Shown: in pieces, positions 43,073 to 52,476 of the stretch
Layout of the letters: every line of letters begins with the position of its first letter
Position numbering within the stretch: position 1 is the first letter of the stretch
Source of the DNA: Desulfuromonadales bacterium
Lineage (GTDB): Bacteria; Desulfobacterota; Desulfuromonadia; Desulfuromonadales; BM103
Assembly: GCA_030145195.1 (NCBI GenBank)
Contig: JAQYVY010000013.1
Location: forward strand, 1 to 64,000
DNA length: 64,000 nt
Direction: 5' to 3'
The notes under the pieces: model-generated
Database searches by the model: none
The model's input: the letters and a program-made list of their open reading frames with translations, nothing else
What the model was told of the DNA's origin: nothing
Made by a program: the position numbers and the translations under genes

Positions 43073-44293
43073 TCAATGTCTCTCCGTAAGGGCCTCAACC
43101 GGGCTTTTCTTGAGAATCTGCCGAGCCGGATAGAACGCGGCCAACAAGCTGGTGACCAGCACCAGGGCGAACATCGACAGGTAATACGAACCCGGTACCT
43201 CAGGGTAAAGCACCGTATCGACGCCGTAGACCCCCAAGCCCTCGGCCATGGCACCAAAGGGCAGACCGACCCGACCGAGCAGCGCCAAAACCAACCAACT
43301 GACCGCCATCCCCAACAAACCGCCAGATCCGCCGAGGAAGAGCGCTTCGATGATGATCAGAGTCAGCACCTTGGCCTTGGTCATGCCGGTGGCCATCAAC
43401 ACCCCGAATTCGCGAGTGCGCTCGAACACCGACATCAGCATGATGTTGACGATACCAAAACCAAGGGCCGCCATGAACACCGCCGCCAGGATACTGTTGG
43501 TTTGATCCACGCTTGCGGTCATGGCGGCTAAAATCGGTTGCACCTCACCCCAGTCCCGCACCGTGGCCTGAGCTCCGACCAGGGCGACGAGCGCGGTTTT
43601 GACTTGGTCCGATAAAGCGTCAGATTCAAGGCGAACCGCCAGCTCGTGGGCCTGGTCAAGTCCGGTCAATCCGGCCAGGTCACTGCGTCGAACATAAACG
43701 TTGGCGTCATCAAACCCGCTCAGAGGGGTCTTGAAAAAACCACAGACCCGAAACGCCGCGCCGGTCACCTCACCGCCAGCATCGGTGAAAGTCAACACCA
43801 CTTTCGAGCCGATCCGCAGGTTAAGCCGTTCGGCATTACGTCGACTGACCATGATCGGGTTACGTCCGTCCGCTGGCAGCAAACCGCCTTCGGCCAAACT
43901 CTCTGCCAACGCCGTCACCGCAACTTCTTGCTCAAGATCGATGCCGTTGATGCGCACGCCCCGGGTGCTGGCCGCCGAAGCCAGCATACCGTCGACCAGT
44001 TGCCGTACGGTCACCGCCGCAACCCCGGGCTGTTGTCGAATCTGTGTCGCTAAGCCATCAGCCTCTGGCAACCAGGCCGCAAGTTCCTCACCGACAATGA
44101 ATTTAGGATTATGCAACTGCAAATGCGAAGTCTGATACTTGATCGCGTTCTCAATCATGCTGTTGGTCATGGCGATCACGAAGCCGCTCATCAGCACCGC
44201 GCCAAGCAAACCAAACACCATGGCCGCCACCATGATGCTGCTGCGCAAACGGTTGCGCCAGACATTGCGCCAGGCCAGTCGCAGCAACATCAC
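43073..44293 (-). CDS. FtsX/LolE-type ABC permease (second)
   Basis: The 406-residue permease has an N-terminal segment (LAWRNVWRNRLRSSIMVAAM), a large periplasmic domain (45-265) and three C-terminal segments (FMAALGFGIVNIMLMSVFER and following). MFERTREFGVLMATGM-like text (VFERTREFGVLMATGM) is the coupling-helix motif of FtsX/MacB/LolCE proteins. It pairs with the previous permease and LolD-like ATPase. Overlap with upstream permease is four bases. Confidence 0.93.
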   Translation of the reverse strand: MMLLRLAWRNVWRNRLRSSIMVAAMVFGLLGAVLMSGFVIAMTNSMIENAIKYQTSHLQLHNPKFIVGEELAAWLPEADGLATQIRQQPGVAAVTVRQLVDGMLASAASTRGVRINGIDLEQEVAVTALAESLAEGGLLPADGRNPIMVSRRNAERLNLRIGSKVVLTFTDAGGEVTGAAFRVCGFFKTPLSGFDDANVYVRRSDLAGLTGLDQAHELAVRLESDALSDQVKTALVALVGAQATVRDWGEVQPILAAMTASVDQTNSILAAVFMAALGFGIVNIMLMSVFERTREFGVLMATGMTKAKVLTLIIIEALFLGGSGGLLGMAVSWLVLALLGRVGLPFGAMAEGLGVYGVDTVLYPEVPGSYYLSMFALVLVTSLLAAFYPARQILKKSPVEALTERH

Positions 44294-45525
44294 AGCCCCC
44301 CCCGCAACGACTGCATAACCCGCATCCGCCCGATCCGAATCAACGGATAAAACGAACAGAGCGCAAGAATGCCGAGAATCGCCAGCATGTGAACACCGAA
44401 CAGTTTCGGCTCCAGAGAAAACGGAATCACCGGCTCCCAGCCCATTTCAACCATCATCATCGCCAAGTCACCCGACAAAGGGATGGGATGATAATAAAAC
44501 CACCCCAGCACCGGCAAGGTAACCAGCAGGCCCAGAGCCATCCCCGTTACAGCAATCAGCAAGGATTCCAGCAATAGCAAACCTTGCAATTTGCGCCGGG
44601 GCATTCCGGTCGCTAACATGACGGCGAACTCTCGCTGCCGTTCAAGTGTCATCATCACAATCGTGGCAAAGAGGCCGAAACCGACGATGCCATACAGAAC
44701 AAAGACCAAGAACTGGCCACTGACGCGATCCATGTCAATCTGTTGCGACAACTCCGGTGAGATATCGGCCCAGTTACGGACCCTGACCTTTGGTCCCATC
44801 GTTTCGCGGGCCGATTTTTCCAGGGCATCGATGTGGAAGACATCGTCACCATGCAACACCCAGGCAGTGACCTGCTCGCCGCAGACGAAGAAATCCTGAG
44901 CTGTCTGTAAAGGCAGGTAGACGATCCGGCCGTCGAGTTGCTTGATCGGGAAATTAACCACCCCGGCCACAGTGAAGATCCCAGCGGCCGTGTTACCGTG
45001 ATAGCCTTGGCCGTAAAGTGTCAGTTGATCGCCCGGCTTCAAACCGAAATAAGTCGCCAGATGGCCACCGACCAGGACCGCCTGCTCATCGTCGGCGTTG
45101 AAATAGCGGCCAAGCTTGACCCTTTCCGCCAGGCCGGAGTAGGCATTCTCCGGTTGCGGCGCCACCCCCATGACCACCACTCCCTTCGACTTGTCATTGA
45201 AGGCACCAAGCGCCATCGATTCGATGCGCGGCACCATCTGGCTGACCCCTTCGATTCGAGCTATGCGTGCCGCAAAGGCAGCATCAGCGGGCAACAACTT
45301 GTCGATCGAACTGTGTTCAGCGAAGTCGGGATGTTGGAGTTGCAGGTAACCGGAGTAAAAACGGGTGGCATTGTCGAGGTTGTTGCTGTAGGAGCCTTCC
45401 TGCATCGAACGCATGAACAGGCAGAGCAGCATGGCGAGGGCGATGGCCACTGAGGTAATCAAGGTGCGGCGCTTTTGTCGCCAGATGTTGCGCCAGGCCA
45501 TTTTTGCCATAAAGACCGGGGTCAT
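44290..45525 (-). CDS. FtsX/LolC-type ABC permease (first)
   Basis: The 411-residue permease starts KMAWRNIWRQKRRTLITSVA and has the same four-segment FtsX-type layout as its neighbour, with LERQREFAVMLATGMPRRK as coupling motif and last segments LLLLESLLIAVTGMALGLLV and LAILGILALCSFYPL. The two permeases form a heterodimer with the LolD-like ATPase. Start overlaps the LolA-like gene by four bases. Confidence 0.93.
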   Translation of the reverse strand: MTPVFMAKMAWRNIWRQKRRTLITSVAIALAMLLCLFMRSMQEGSYSNNLDNATRFYSGYLQLQHPDFAEHSSIDKLLPADAAFAARIARIEGVSQMVPRIESMALGAFNDKSKGVVVMGVAPQPENAYSGLAERVKLGRYFNADDEQAVLVGGHLATYFGLKPGDQLTLYGQGYHGNTAAGIFTVAGVVNFPIKQLDGRIVYLPLQTAQDFFVCGEQVTAWVLHGDDVFHIDALEKSARETMGPKVRVRNWADISPELSQQIDMDRVSGQFLVFVLYGIVGFGLFATIVMMTLERQREFAVMLATGMPRRKLQGLLLLESLLIAVTGMALGLLVTLPVLGWFYYHPIPLSGDLAMMMVEMGWEPVIPFSLEPKLFGVHMLAILGILALCSFYPLIRIGRMRVMQSLRGGL

Positions 45526-46271
45526 TGCCGCAACTCTTTCATCTGGCTTTGGGAGAAAAAGCTCTCGGCGATGAGGAAATCAAAAGCGGCCGTGTGATAG
45601 GTCATAGCCGTTTTCTGCTCCGGCTTGTCCGCTGGCTGCATTTCCAGCCGAGTCGGAATCAGACGGTCACCCAGCAGTTTAACCTCGTAGGTGCTCATTG
45701 TATTAATCAGGTCATCAAACTCATCGTAATACTCGACCTGGCGCAAGTTGTACTCACGGCGGCTGACCCACAGCTGCAGCTTGCCCCACACCACCGGCGC
45801 TTCCGGTTTCGGGGTGGCAGCAACCACCCAGCAGGAGACACCATCAAACTCTTCCTCGCGCAACAGCTCATGGGTGTAATCAACCACGATGGAAGACTGA
45901 TTGATCAGGTCGTCATTGGTAAAATCAGAACCCATCCACGACTGCCCGAGCATCGACGGTGCCACCTTGATAACCCGCTCAATGCTCGGGATCCAGTTCC
46001 ACATTTCATTGCCGCGCTTCAAAGAGCTGCTGCCTTTGTCGCGAGCAGGAGCCGTAACCAGCACCAGAGAGAAGTCGGTGCCCTTGGTCCAGGCCTTCAT
46101 GCTCATAGTGCGAGTCCAGTCAGGGCGTAGAATCTCCATGGTCGCTTCGGTGTAACTCGACTCGCCACGCATCTTCAGGTCAGCTTTGCGGACAATCTCT
46201 GCGGCGGTTTCCGCCCAGGCGGAGGACACCAGTAGCAATAAGATCAGGCTTTTTGCGATCAGGATTTTCAT
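45522..46271 (-). CDS. LolA-like outer-membrane lipoprotein-sorting protein
   Basis: The 249-residue protein has a signal peptide (MKILIAKSLILLLLVSSAWA) and the LolA-like family pattern AAEIVRKADLKMRGESSYTE, GNEMWNWIPSIERVIKVAPS, LQLWVSRREYNLRQVEYYDE and RLIPTRLEMQPADK. It should carry a lipid or lipoprotein through the periplasm. First gene of the operon; overlaps the next by four bases. Confidence 0.9.
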   Translation of the reverse strand: MKILIAKSLILLLLVSSAWAETAAEIVRKADLKMRGESSYTEATMEILRPDWTRTMSMKAWTKGTDFSLVLVTAPARDKGSSSLKRGNEMWNWIPSIERVIKVAPSMLGQSWMGSDFTNDDLINQSSIVVDYTHELLREEEFDGVSCWVVAATPKPEAPVVWGKLQLWVSRREYNLRQVEYYDEFDDLINTMSTYEVKLLGDRLIPTRLEMQPADKPEQKTAMTYHTAAFDFLIAESFFSQSQMKELRQ

Positions 46272-46622
46272 CAGGGTTCCTCGCAGACCGTTTGCTTTTG
46301 AGCAATTATACCTAAATCAATTGGGTTTGCGGTGGAGGATAGCAAGAAAGGGCTTAGTCTGGACTTGGGGTAGAAAAACCAGGGTTCCGACAAACAATAA
46401 ATGTGTCTTCATCTGACAGGTCATGCACGCTTCAGGTTAAAGCTCTGGCACCAGAAACAACCATGGCATGGTTACCCAGAAAAACACCCTATGGGGAGCG
46501 TAAGTTTCGTGACGCAAGCATTGACAGAGATCAACCCTCGGGGGCCATTGAGGAGCATTAGAACTAGAGCAACTGGAACAAAAATTGACCTTCAAAACCC
46601 TTAATATAGCAAAGAGCAGTTT
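46272..46622. other. 351-base gap, no gene seen
   Basis: Between the LolA-like gene and the ELWxxDGT gene the frames are short and unlike proteins. The first bases upstream of 46271 should hold the promoter of the five-gene operon, but no clear hexamers were picked out. Confidence 0.4.
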
Positions 46623-48035
46623 CTAATTTGAAGAAACTGGGATTGCGTGCCCGGGCCCCAGATTGTAATCAACAATCATTACAGTACCAGCCTCGGTTCC
46701 ATCTGTTTTCCAGAGTTCATAGCCGTTCGTATCATTGTTCACAAAGAAGAAGATTTCAGAATTGTAGAGTGTGAAACCGGTGGGGGCACCGGAGCCCCCG
46801 GTAAAGACATCCTTTACCATAGCGGTACCCGACTCGGTACCATCCGTTTTCCAAAGCTCAAATCCGTTGGTTCCATCATTAGCGCGGAACAGGATCATGT
46901 TGCTCCAAACCGTCATTTCACCCGGCTGGGATTGATTGGTGAGCCCAGGGTTAATATCCTTGACCTCCTCGGTGATCGTGCCATTAGTTCGCCATAACTC
47001 ATAGTAACCGCTTCCATCCAGGCTGCTATCTCCAGAGAAATAGATATAGCCGTTCAGGTAAGTGTATTGATGTTGGTCACCAAAATCCTGTTGATCTATA
47101 TCAGCTATTTTATCCAAAACTCCATATTTATCGATTCTGTAGATACTATAAAGGCTGCCGGTATTGTCCCAAGCATTGAAAAACATACCGTCTGGGGTGA
47201 CAGTGAACCAATCAGGTGCCGAACTCCCACCAACCCAGAGGTCGTGAGCGAGAACAGTACCATCCTCGGTGCCATCGCTCTGCCACAGTTCATCACCATA
47301 GATTCCGTCATTGGCAGTAAAATAGAGGAGGTTATTGAAAGAAGTAATACCGTAAACACCACTACTATCACCACCAAGCCTAATGTTTTTCACCATTGCG
47401 GTGCCGGCTAAGGTGCCGTCGCTTTTCCAGAGTTCTCGACCGTTATAGAGGGAAGTATCACTGGCTGAAAAATAGACTTCGTTATTGTAGCAGACCAAAT
47501 CTCTCGGATACGAGCCGGCCGAATCAGCAATATCCATGACCATTACAGTTCCTGCTGCGGAACCATCAGTCCTCCAGAGCTCAACATCGTTGATGCCGTC
47601 ATCAGCGCTAAAAAAGAGAATCCCGCGACACTCCGTGTAATTATCCGGGTTAGAATCAGAGGTTCCGTATCTGATGTCCTTGACTAAGCTCGTTCCCGCT
47701 TCTGTGCCATCACTTTTCCAGAGTTCCTTCCCTGCTGCTGAAGTTCTTGCGGTGAAATACATTGCGTTGTTGAAGACAGTAAAACGACTTGGGGCTGAGC
47801 TGTCTGGACCCAATTCGATATCTTTCACCAGAACCGTTCCGACTTCTGTTCCGTCACTGCTGACTAACTCAAAGCCATGCGAACCATCAGTCATAGAAAA
47901 CAACATCACATCTTCCAGCACATTTTCAGAGGTGCTGCTACTGCCACTGCTGCCGCCACCACCACAAGCGGACAGACACAACACGAAAAAGCAAGGAATC
48001 AAAATGAGTGTAAAACACCACGGAGACTTTTGCAT
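46623..48035 (-). CDS. ELWxxDGT-repeat lipoprotein
   Basis: From ATG 48035, the 470-residue protein has a lipobox (LCLSACGGGG) with a Gly/Ser linker and eight spaced ELWxxDGT-type units, for example ELWKSDGTEAGT, ELWRTDGSAAGT, ELWQSDGTEDGT and ELWKTDGTESGT, about 48-50 residues apart. They are predicted to form a beta-propeller, surface exposed. Function unknown; such proteins are common in marine bacteria. GGGAGG lies upstream of the ATG. Confidence 0.9.
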   Translation of the reverse strand: MQKSPWCFTLILIPCFFVLCLSACGGGGSSGSSSTSENVLEDVMLFSMTDGSHGFELVSSDGTEVGTVLVKDIELGPDSSAPSRFTVFNNAMYFTARTSAAGKELWKSDGTEAGTSLVKDIRYGTSDSNPDNYTECRGILFFSADDGINDVELWRTDGSAAGTVMVMDIADSAGSYPRDLVCYNNEVYFSASDTSLYNGRELWKSDGTLAGTAMVKNIRLGGDSSGVYGITSFNNLLYFTANDGIYGDELWQSDGTEDGTVLAHDLWVGGSSAPDWFTVTPDGMFFNAWDNTGSLYSIYRIDKYGVLDKIADIDQQDFGDQHQYTYLNGYIYFSGDSSLDGSGYYELWRTNGTITEEVKDINPGLTNQSQPGEMTVWSNMILFRANDGTNGFELWKTDGTESGTAMVKDVFTGGSGAPTGFTLYNSEIFFFVNNDTNGYELWKTDGTEAGTVMIVDYNLGPGHAIPVSSN

Positions 48036-48540
48036 AAGATCCTCCCGTAACAATTATCTTGCAGAATTATAATTTAGAATCAACGAAAGGCAAGCAATGG
48101 CAGGTTCGCAAGAAGCTTAACCAGAGGGCACAAAAGGCTCCCCTCTCAATTGGCAGGAACGAAGGTGGTTAAGACTGGTCGTGATTCCCCCGTTAGTCGT
48201 TAAGACCATAAGTTACCGCTTCGGACAGATCCGACCTGATAAGGGCCAATATGGTGACTTTGCTAGGTTCCATTCGAAAAAAGGCGAGAAAATATCTGAG
48301 AAGATATATGTAAGCCTCCATAACAAAAATGACGTTAAATATATAAGAGTTGTCAGCAAGCCACTTAAAGAGAAAATTCTTTATGATTGTGGTAGAAACC
48401 TTGAGAACATCTGCATAGTTAAACAGAGAATAAATGTGTCAACAGCACGCTAGTGGAACGCAAAATCTGGTGTGTCAGCACCGAGGTGAACAGGACAGTG
48501 TTAAGAGGTTATCAACTTAGGAAAGAGTGATTAAATATCC
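48036..48540. other. 505-base gap with repeats
   Basis: The gap holds the first copy of a 51-bp repeat (48435-48485) before the 87-aa gene. A GTG-started 90-codon frame (48181-48453) has some protein-like text (KISEKIYVSLHNKNDVKYIR) but runs into the repeat and has no ribosome site; I do not call it. Confidence 0.4.
48435..48485. repeat. 51-bp imperfect direct repeat, copy 1
   Basis: This stretch matches 48881-48931 at about 36 of 51 positions at a constant offset of 446, with conserved TGTGTCA, GCACGC, TGGAAC and GTGTGTCA blocks. The pair brackets the 87-aa gene. Confidence 0.5.
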
Positions 48541-48804
48541 ATGTTATCTGCAAAGAAAACGTCCAAAGCCCTCCAGCAGGCCGGTATAAAAGTTGTTAAT
48601 TACGAGGAGTCAAAAGACCCGAAGTTTATGGATGGCGAGGTCGCCCTTGAAAACTCACTCAATGTTCAGTTGGGTTTTGATTATGCTTGCCTCTGCCTCG
48701 TCAAAGAGGATGGTATCGACTATCTTTTAGAAGTGGAGGAAGTCCATAATGGGGCCGACGTTGCAACCCAGATTGCAAGGTTCCTTCAAACATGGCAACC
48801 GTAG
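48541..48804 (+). CDS. hypothetical 87-aa protein
   Basis: The protein is MLSAKKTSKALQQAGIKVVN, then mostly acidic, with a strand-like DYACLCLVKEDGIDYLLEVE and a helix VATQIARFLQTW. The family is not recognised. No strong ribosome site is visible. It lies between two copies of a 51-bp repeat, so it may be a mobile cassette like the neighbouring toxin-antitoxin pair. Confidence 0.5.
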   Translation: MLSAKKTSKALQQAGIKVVNYEESKDPKFMDGEVALENSLNVQLGFDYACLCLVKEDGIDYLLEVEEVHNGADVATQIARFLQTWQP

Positions 48805-48880
48805 AAGATTTCACAGCATGATTATGAACGTATGCGAGTTTAACTTCCTAAGTCTCCCGGCCCTGGATCATGAAGCCATG

Positions 48881-48931
48881 TGTGTCAGTTGCACGCCTCT
48901 GGAACAAGAAATTGAGTGTGTCAAGACCGCG
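48881..48931. repeat. 51-bp imperfect direct repeat, copy 2
   Basis: Partner of 48435-48485. TGTGTCA also occurs, inverted, at 49616-49622 downstream of the ParE-like gene, so the ParDE pair is bracketed by related sequence too. Confidence 0.5.
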
Positions 48932-49033
48932 ATTTCGAGACGCGTGCAACTATGAGTTCACAGTAGATAATCACACTTGATTGATACCAGATAATATTAG
49001 ATAATAATATATCTGCAATCTTGGAGGTATATT

Positions 49034-49276
49034 ATGCCCAAAAATACAAGCGTAACCCTCGGGCCTCATTTTGAGGAATTCATTAGCCAACAGGTTGCCA
49101 CCGGCCACTATGGCTCAGCAAGTGAAGCAGTTCGCGCTGGCCTTCGTCTGTTAGAGGAAAGAGAAACCAAGCTTCGTTGCCTTCGCAAGGCTCTTGAAGA
49201 AGGTGAAAACAGTGGGGCAGCTGATTACTCTCTCGACGGTTTGATTCGTGAACTTGATGCCGAAGACCTAAAGTAA
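49034..49276 (+). CDS. parD: ParD-type antitoxin
   Basis: The 80-residue protein begins [20 protein letters not shown], the ribbon-helix-helix strand and helix of the ParD family, then [20 protein letters not shown] and the toxin-binding tail [25 protein letters not shown] lies upstream of the ATG. Its TAA overlaps the toxin ATG by one base (TAATG). An AT-rich inverted-repeat region (ATAATATTAGATAATAATAT near 49000) may be its operator. Confidence 0.94.
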   Translation: MPKNTSVTLGPHFEEFISQQVATGHYGSASEAVRAGLRLLEERETKLRCLRKALEEGENSGAADYSLDGLIRELDAEDLK

Positions 49277-49593
49277 TGCCAAATTTCTACCTTACGGAAA
49301 AAGCCAAAAGCGACTTAAAGAACATTGCTCGATTTACTCAAAAGCGCTGGGGGAAAGAGCAACGAAATCTTTATCTGAAATCAATGGATGAGTGTTTTCA
49401 ACAACTTAGCATCAACCCAGCGATGGGCAGGGCTTGCAGTGAGGTCAAGTCTGGATTTCATAAGTTCCCAACTGGCAGTCATGTTATTTATTTTCGGAGC
49501 AAGAATGAGAAGCAAATAGAGATCGTACGTATCCTCCATGAGAGTATGGATGTTGAGCTACAGCTTTCAAGCGAAGTGGGAAGTTCAAACTGA
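49276..49593 (+). CDS. parE: ParE-type toxin
   Basis: The 105-residue protein has LTEKAKSDLKNIARFTQKRW at the N-terminus, then GRACSEVKSGFHKFPTGSHV and IVRILHESMD, typical for ParE. It is coupled to the antitoxin by TAATG. It is a distant relative of the toxin at 1231-1524. ParE family members usually inhibit DNA gyrase. Confidence 0.94.
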   Translation: MPNFYLTEKAKSDLKNIARFTQKRWGKEQRNLYLKSMDECFQQLSINPAMGRACSEVKSGFHKFPTGSHVIYFRSKNEKQIEIVRILHESMDVELQLSSEVGSSN

Positions 49594-49890
49594 TCTGTCT
49601 CGTATTCCACGCTCTTGACACACCATAGAATTACTGATTTAAAATTCCATTTCCGACACTGAAATTGTTCTGTTCACCTTGGTGCTTAGGGCAATTTAAG
49701 TTGGATGCCTTACCCGTAGTTCCCGCAGCAATTCCCTGGATTACCTTAGATAATGCGAGACTCTTTTCTTTTCCGGTGGGGGGAGATATCGATTTCTTTA
49801 AACCACGCTTGGCTTAAGCCATGCTTTTCTATTCTTCACCGCAAACTCAGCGGACAATTCCTGAATACCCTGCCGCTGACACACCCGCCC

Positions 49891-50217
49891 TCATGATACG
49901 GAGACAGAGAGAGACCAGTTAAGAGATGGCCCCAGCTTATCAACTTCGCTAAGTACGACTTCTGCTGCTTGAATTAAATCAATAACCAGCCGTTCATTGA
50001 TTTCGAGGAAGCCTTCATACTCCCCTCGATTTCGTAAGTTATGGCAGTGTGCCAGAACTCGCCAGACTTCAGGATTTACCCCCAACGTGTGGGGTAAACA
50101 CTGGAAAACTATGTAGCGGTTATCTGAACGATAACCCTTCCAGCGTAAAGCGGCTAAAGCAAGTGCGTGAGCAGCATTTGTCGTTCCCTTATTGGGAGTT
50201 TGCAAGAAGAAAAACAA
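49891..50217 (-). pseudogene. N-terminally truncated HEPN-like protein
   Basis: The 108-residue frame has ALAALRWKGYRSDNRYIVFQ, CLPHTLGVNPEVWRVLAHCH and NLRNRGEYEGFLEI, a pattern I recall from full-length proteins of about 150 residues in toxin-antitoxin or MNT/HEPN-like pairs. The first third is missing or out of frame: the upstream bases do not continue the family. So the gene is probably broken. It lies 297 bases after the ParE gene; the gap has no gene. Confidence 0.55.
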
Positions 50218-50453
50218 GAAGCTAGGTTTTCATCATATTCAACGGACTTGGGCAAGGTTGGCCTGAGAGAAAGGATTTTATCATGGGAGATTTGGCTATG
50301 CCAGGGTGAGTACAGTAGGTCAAAAGCTCGATGTTACGTTGGACCGATTATCCGATTGCGACCGAATCTTCAAGGAGAAGGCCTCTGCGGGGACAACAGA
50401 GAAGCGCCTAACTCTTCATCAGAAAGTGAAGCCGCTGCTAAAACTGTGGCCAA

Positions 50454-51449
50454 TCAATTCCCAGCGAAGCCTGTTATCGCCAGATGCGCTGGCATGATTT
50501 CTCCCGCTGGCGAGACATAACGGACCTCACAACAAAGCTCGAAACCGATTTTCTGTTGCACCACCTGTCGAATATGCGCAATCAGCGCCAACACGTCCTG
50601 TGAGGTTGCGCCGTTACGATTGACGATAAAGTTGGCGTGCTGTTGTGAGACTTCAGCAGCTCCGATGCGGGCACCTTTGAGGCCCGCCTCTTCGATGATT
50701 TTACCGGGGGGGCCAACGCTGGCGTGCATTTCGCTGCTACTGAGAAAAACGGATCCACAGTTGGGTTGTTTGCGGGGGAACTTGCGCCGCCGTTCACGTA
50801 AATCTTCGAGCATCTGCTGACGAATCAGCTTCGTCTCACCGCGTTCACACTCCAGTTCGGCTTTAACCACCACCGCACCGGTGCCCTGCAAAGCACTCTG
50901 CCGATAGGAGAAAGCACAGGCCTCACGGCTGAGCTCCACCAGATCTCCTTCACGATTGACCACCCAGACCCGGCGCACATTGTCGCCGATGCCCTTGCGC
51001 TGACTGCCGCCGTTCATCAACACCAACCCACCCAGGGTCCCAGGGATGCCGATCGTATGTTCCAGCCCGGCCAGCCCGGCCAGCATCGCCTTGCGCGCCA
51101 GACCCGGAACCCAGGCGCCAGCCTCGACGGTGATCCGGTTATCGCTGATGTCAATGCGCGACAGATTGTGCCCCAGCTTAAGGACGATGCCGCGCAGGCC
51201 GGAATCGTCAAACAACAGGTTGGTGCCCTGGCCAATCACCAACAGCGGAATCTCGTGGCGACGGGCGAAAGAAACTACCACCGCCACCTGGTCAATGTTC
51301 TCCGGCTCGACCAGCAGATCAGCCGGACCGCCGATCTGCCAGCTGGAGTGATCCGCGAGCGGGGCATCAAACGCGCACGCACCAACACCAAGAGCAAGCA
51401 GCGGCTCAAGTTGGGCACGAGATAAATTATTGTGAACAGCTTTTGACAT
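50454..51449 (-). CDS. murB: UDP-N-acetylenolpyruvoylglucosamine reductase (MurB)
   Basis: The about 331-residue flavoenzyme makes UDP-N-acetylmuramate in peptidoglycan synthesis. Motifs: SSWQIGGPADLLVEPENIDQ, VIGQGTNLLFDDSGLRGIVL (FAD site), TIGIPGTLGGLVLMNGGSQR, SYRQSALQG, PNCGSVFLSS (catalytic Ser) and HANFIVNRNGATSQDVLALI. The C-terminus fits the type II MurB. It stands alone here rather than in an mra/mur cluster, so it may be a stray copy or the only one. Confidence 0.95.
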   Translation of the reverse strand: MSKAVHNNLSRAQLEPLLALGVGACAFDAPLADHSSWQIGGPADLLVEPENIDQVAVVVSFARRHEIPLLVIGQGTNLLFDDSGLRGIVLKLGHNLSRIDISDNRITVEAGAWVPGLARKAMLAGLAGLEHTIGIPGTLGGLVLMNGGSQRKGIGDNVRRVWVVNREGDLVELSREACAFSYRQSALQGTGAVVVKAELECERGETKLIRQQMLEDLRERRRKFPRKQPNCGSVFLSSSEMHASVGPPGKIIEEAGLKGARIGAAEVSQQHANFIVNRNGATSQDVLALIAHIRQVVQQKIGFELCCEVRYVSPAGEIMPAHLAITGFAGN

Positions 51450-51552
51450 AAAGCTCACAGAAATAATGTGTCAGGGGGGCTTTTTCAACCTACTTCAAAA
51501 TACAGAAGACCTCTGACCCAGGAAAGAAAAAACCGGTCAGACATCTCAGCTT

Positions 51553-52287
51553 TCATCTCCGCGAAGATGGCTTACGTCGAACCGACGGTTTTGCCACCGA
51601 CTCCTGTCGCGCCGCGACAAACACCACGTGCCGCAAGCCACCCCGCCCCGGCCGTTCATGTTTGACAGAAAAGCCCGCAGCGCAGAGCCGTTTATCAAAG
51701 CCTTCATCGTAGTTCTCACCCCAGATCGAAAACACCCCACCGGGTTTCAGCGCAGCGTGGGCATTTTCAATCGCCCGGCTGCCATAAAGTGGATCCTTGC
51801 GTGCATCGGTACGAAAATGTGGCCCCTTGTAGAGGTCAAAAACGATCGCATCGAAGTGCTCAGCGGCAGGGGCCTTGGCAGCCCGACGAACCCGCTCGGC
51901 GACATCGACAATCTCAACCGTGACGCGCGGGTCGCTGGCCGCGCCAGCAGTCAAATCAGCCAACGGGCCACGACACCACTCAAGCACCACCGGGTTGAGC
52001 TCAGCCACCACCACCTCGGCGGTTGCCGGCAGTGAATCGAGCACCGCCCGTAGCGTACAGCCCATCCCCAGACCGCCAACCAGAACCCGTGGCGCAGGAT
52101 GGTTCTGCAGATGCTTGCAACCCAGTTGACCGAGCACCACTTCAGAGCGGTTGGCCATGCTGTTCATCAGCACCAGGCCACCGACAGTGATCAGAAAATC
52201 ACGTTCATCGCGCTGACGCAGTTCGAGCACACCTTCGTCGGTGTCGATACTTTCAATCGTCTTCCAGGGTTTGGCCATACGTGACAT
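51553..52287 (-). CDS. spermidine-synthase-like methyltransferase-fold protein
   Basis: From ATG 52287 (MSRMAKPWKTIE), the 244-residue protein has the Rossmann-like motifs VLVGGLGMGCTLRAVLDSLP, VVVAELNPVVLEWCRGPL and FDAIVFDLYKGP, as in polyamine-synthase-fold proteins. Aminopropyltransferase activity is uncertain because the substrate motif DG...GGG...R is atypical. It lies 103 bases downstream of MurB on the same strand. Confidence 0.8.
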   Translation of the reverse strand: MSRMAKPWKTIESIDTDEGVLELRQRDERDFLITVGGLVLMNSMANRSEVVLGQLGCKHLQNHPAPRVLVGGLGMGCTLRAVLDSLPATAEVVVAELNPVVLEWCRGPLADLTAGAASDPRVTVEIVDVAERVRRAAKAPAAEHFDAIVFDLYKGPHFRTDARKDPLYGSRAIENAHAALKPGGVFSIWGENYDEGFDKRLCAAGFSVKHERPGRGGLRHVVFVAARQESVAKPSVRRKPSSRR

Positions 52288-52344
52288 CCATATGAATGGT
52301 GCGTAACAAAAAAACGAACTAAAACCAAGCAAAGCCTTAGGGAT

Positions 52345-52460
52345 TTAACGCAAAGGCGCTAAGAAAAGCCAAGAAAGACGCAAAGGGTGACTATCCTCGC
52401 TTTTGGGAGCGGTTTTCTTTGCGGGCTTTCTCTACCTCTTTGCGTCTTTGCGATATTTTT
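52345..52460. repeat. dispersed inverted-repeat element (CACAAAGACAC family)
   Basis: The ends GGATTTAACGCAAAGGCGCT and CTTTGCGTCTTTGCGATATT are inverted copies with 11-base periodic AAAG/GACGCAAAG motifs, as seen at 11417 and 57127. Between them is a short AT/GC-mixed loop. It lies between the methyltransferase-like and HflC genes. Confidence 0.6.
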
Positions 52461-52476
52461 TTTGCTTTTACAACAA

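Noticed and set aside
48181-48453. 90-codon GTG-started frame
   Set aside because: It has no ribosome site and ends inside a repeat copy; coding is not supported enough.
50306-50497. 63-codon plus frame near MurB
   Set aside because: Its end overlaps the MurB gene on the other strand and no family was recognised.
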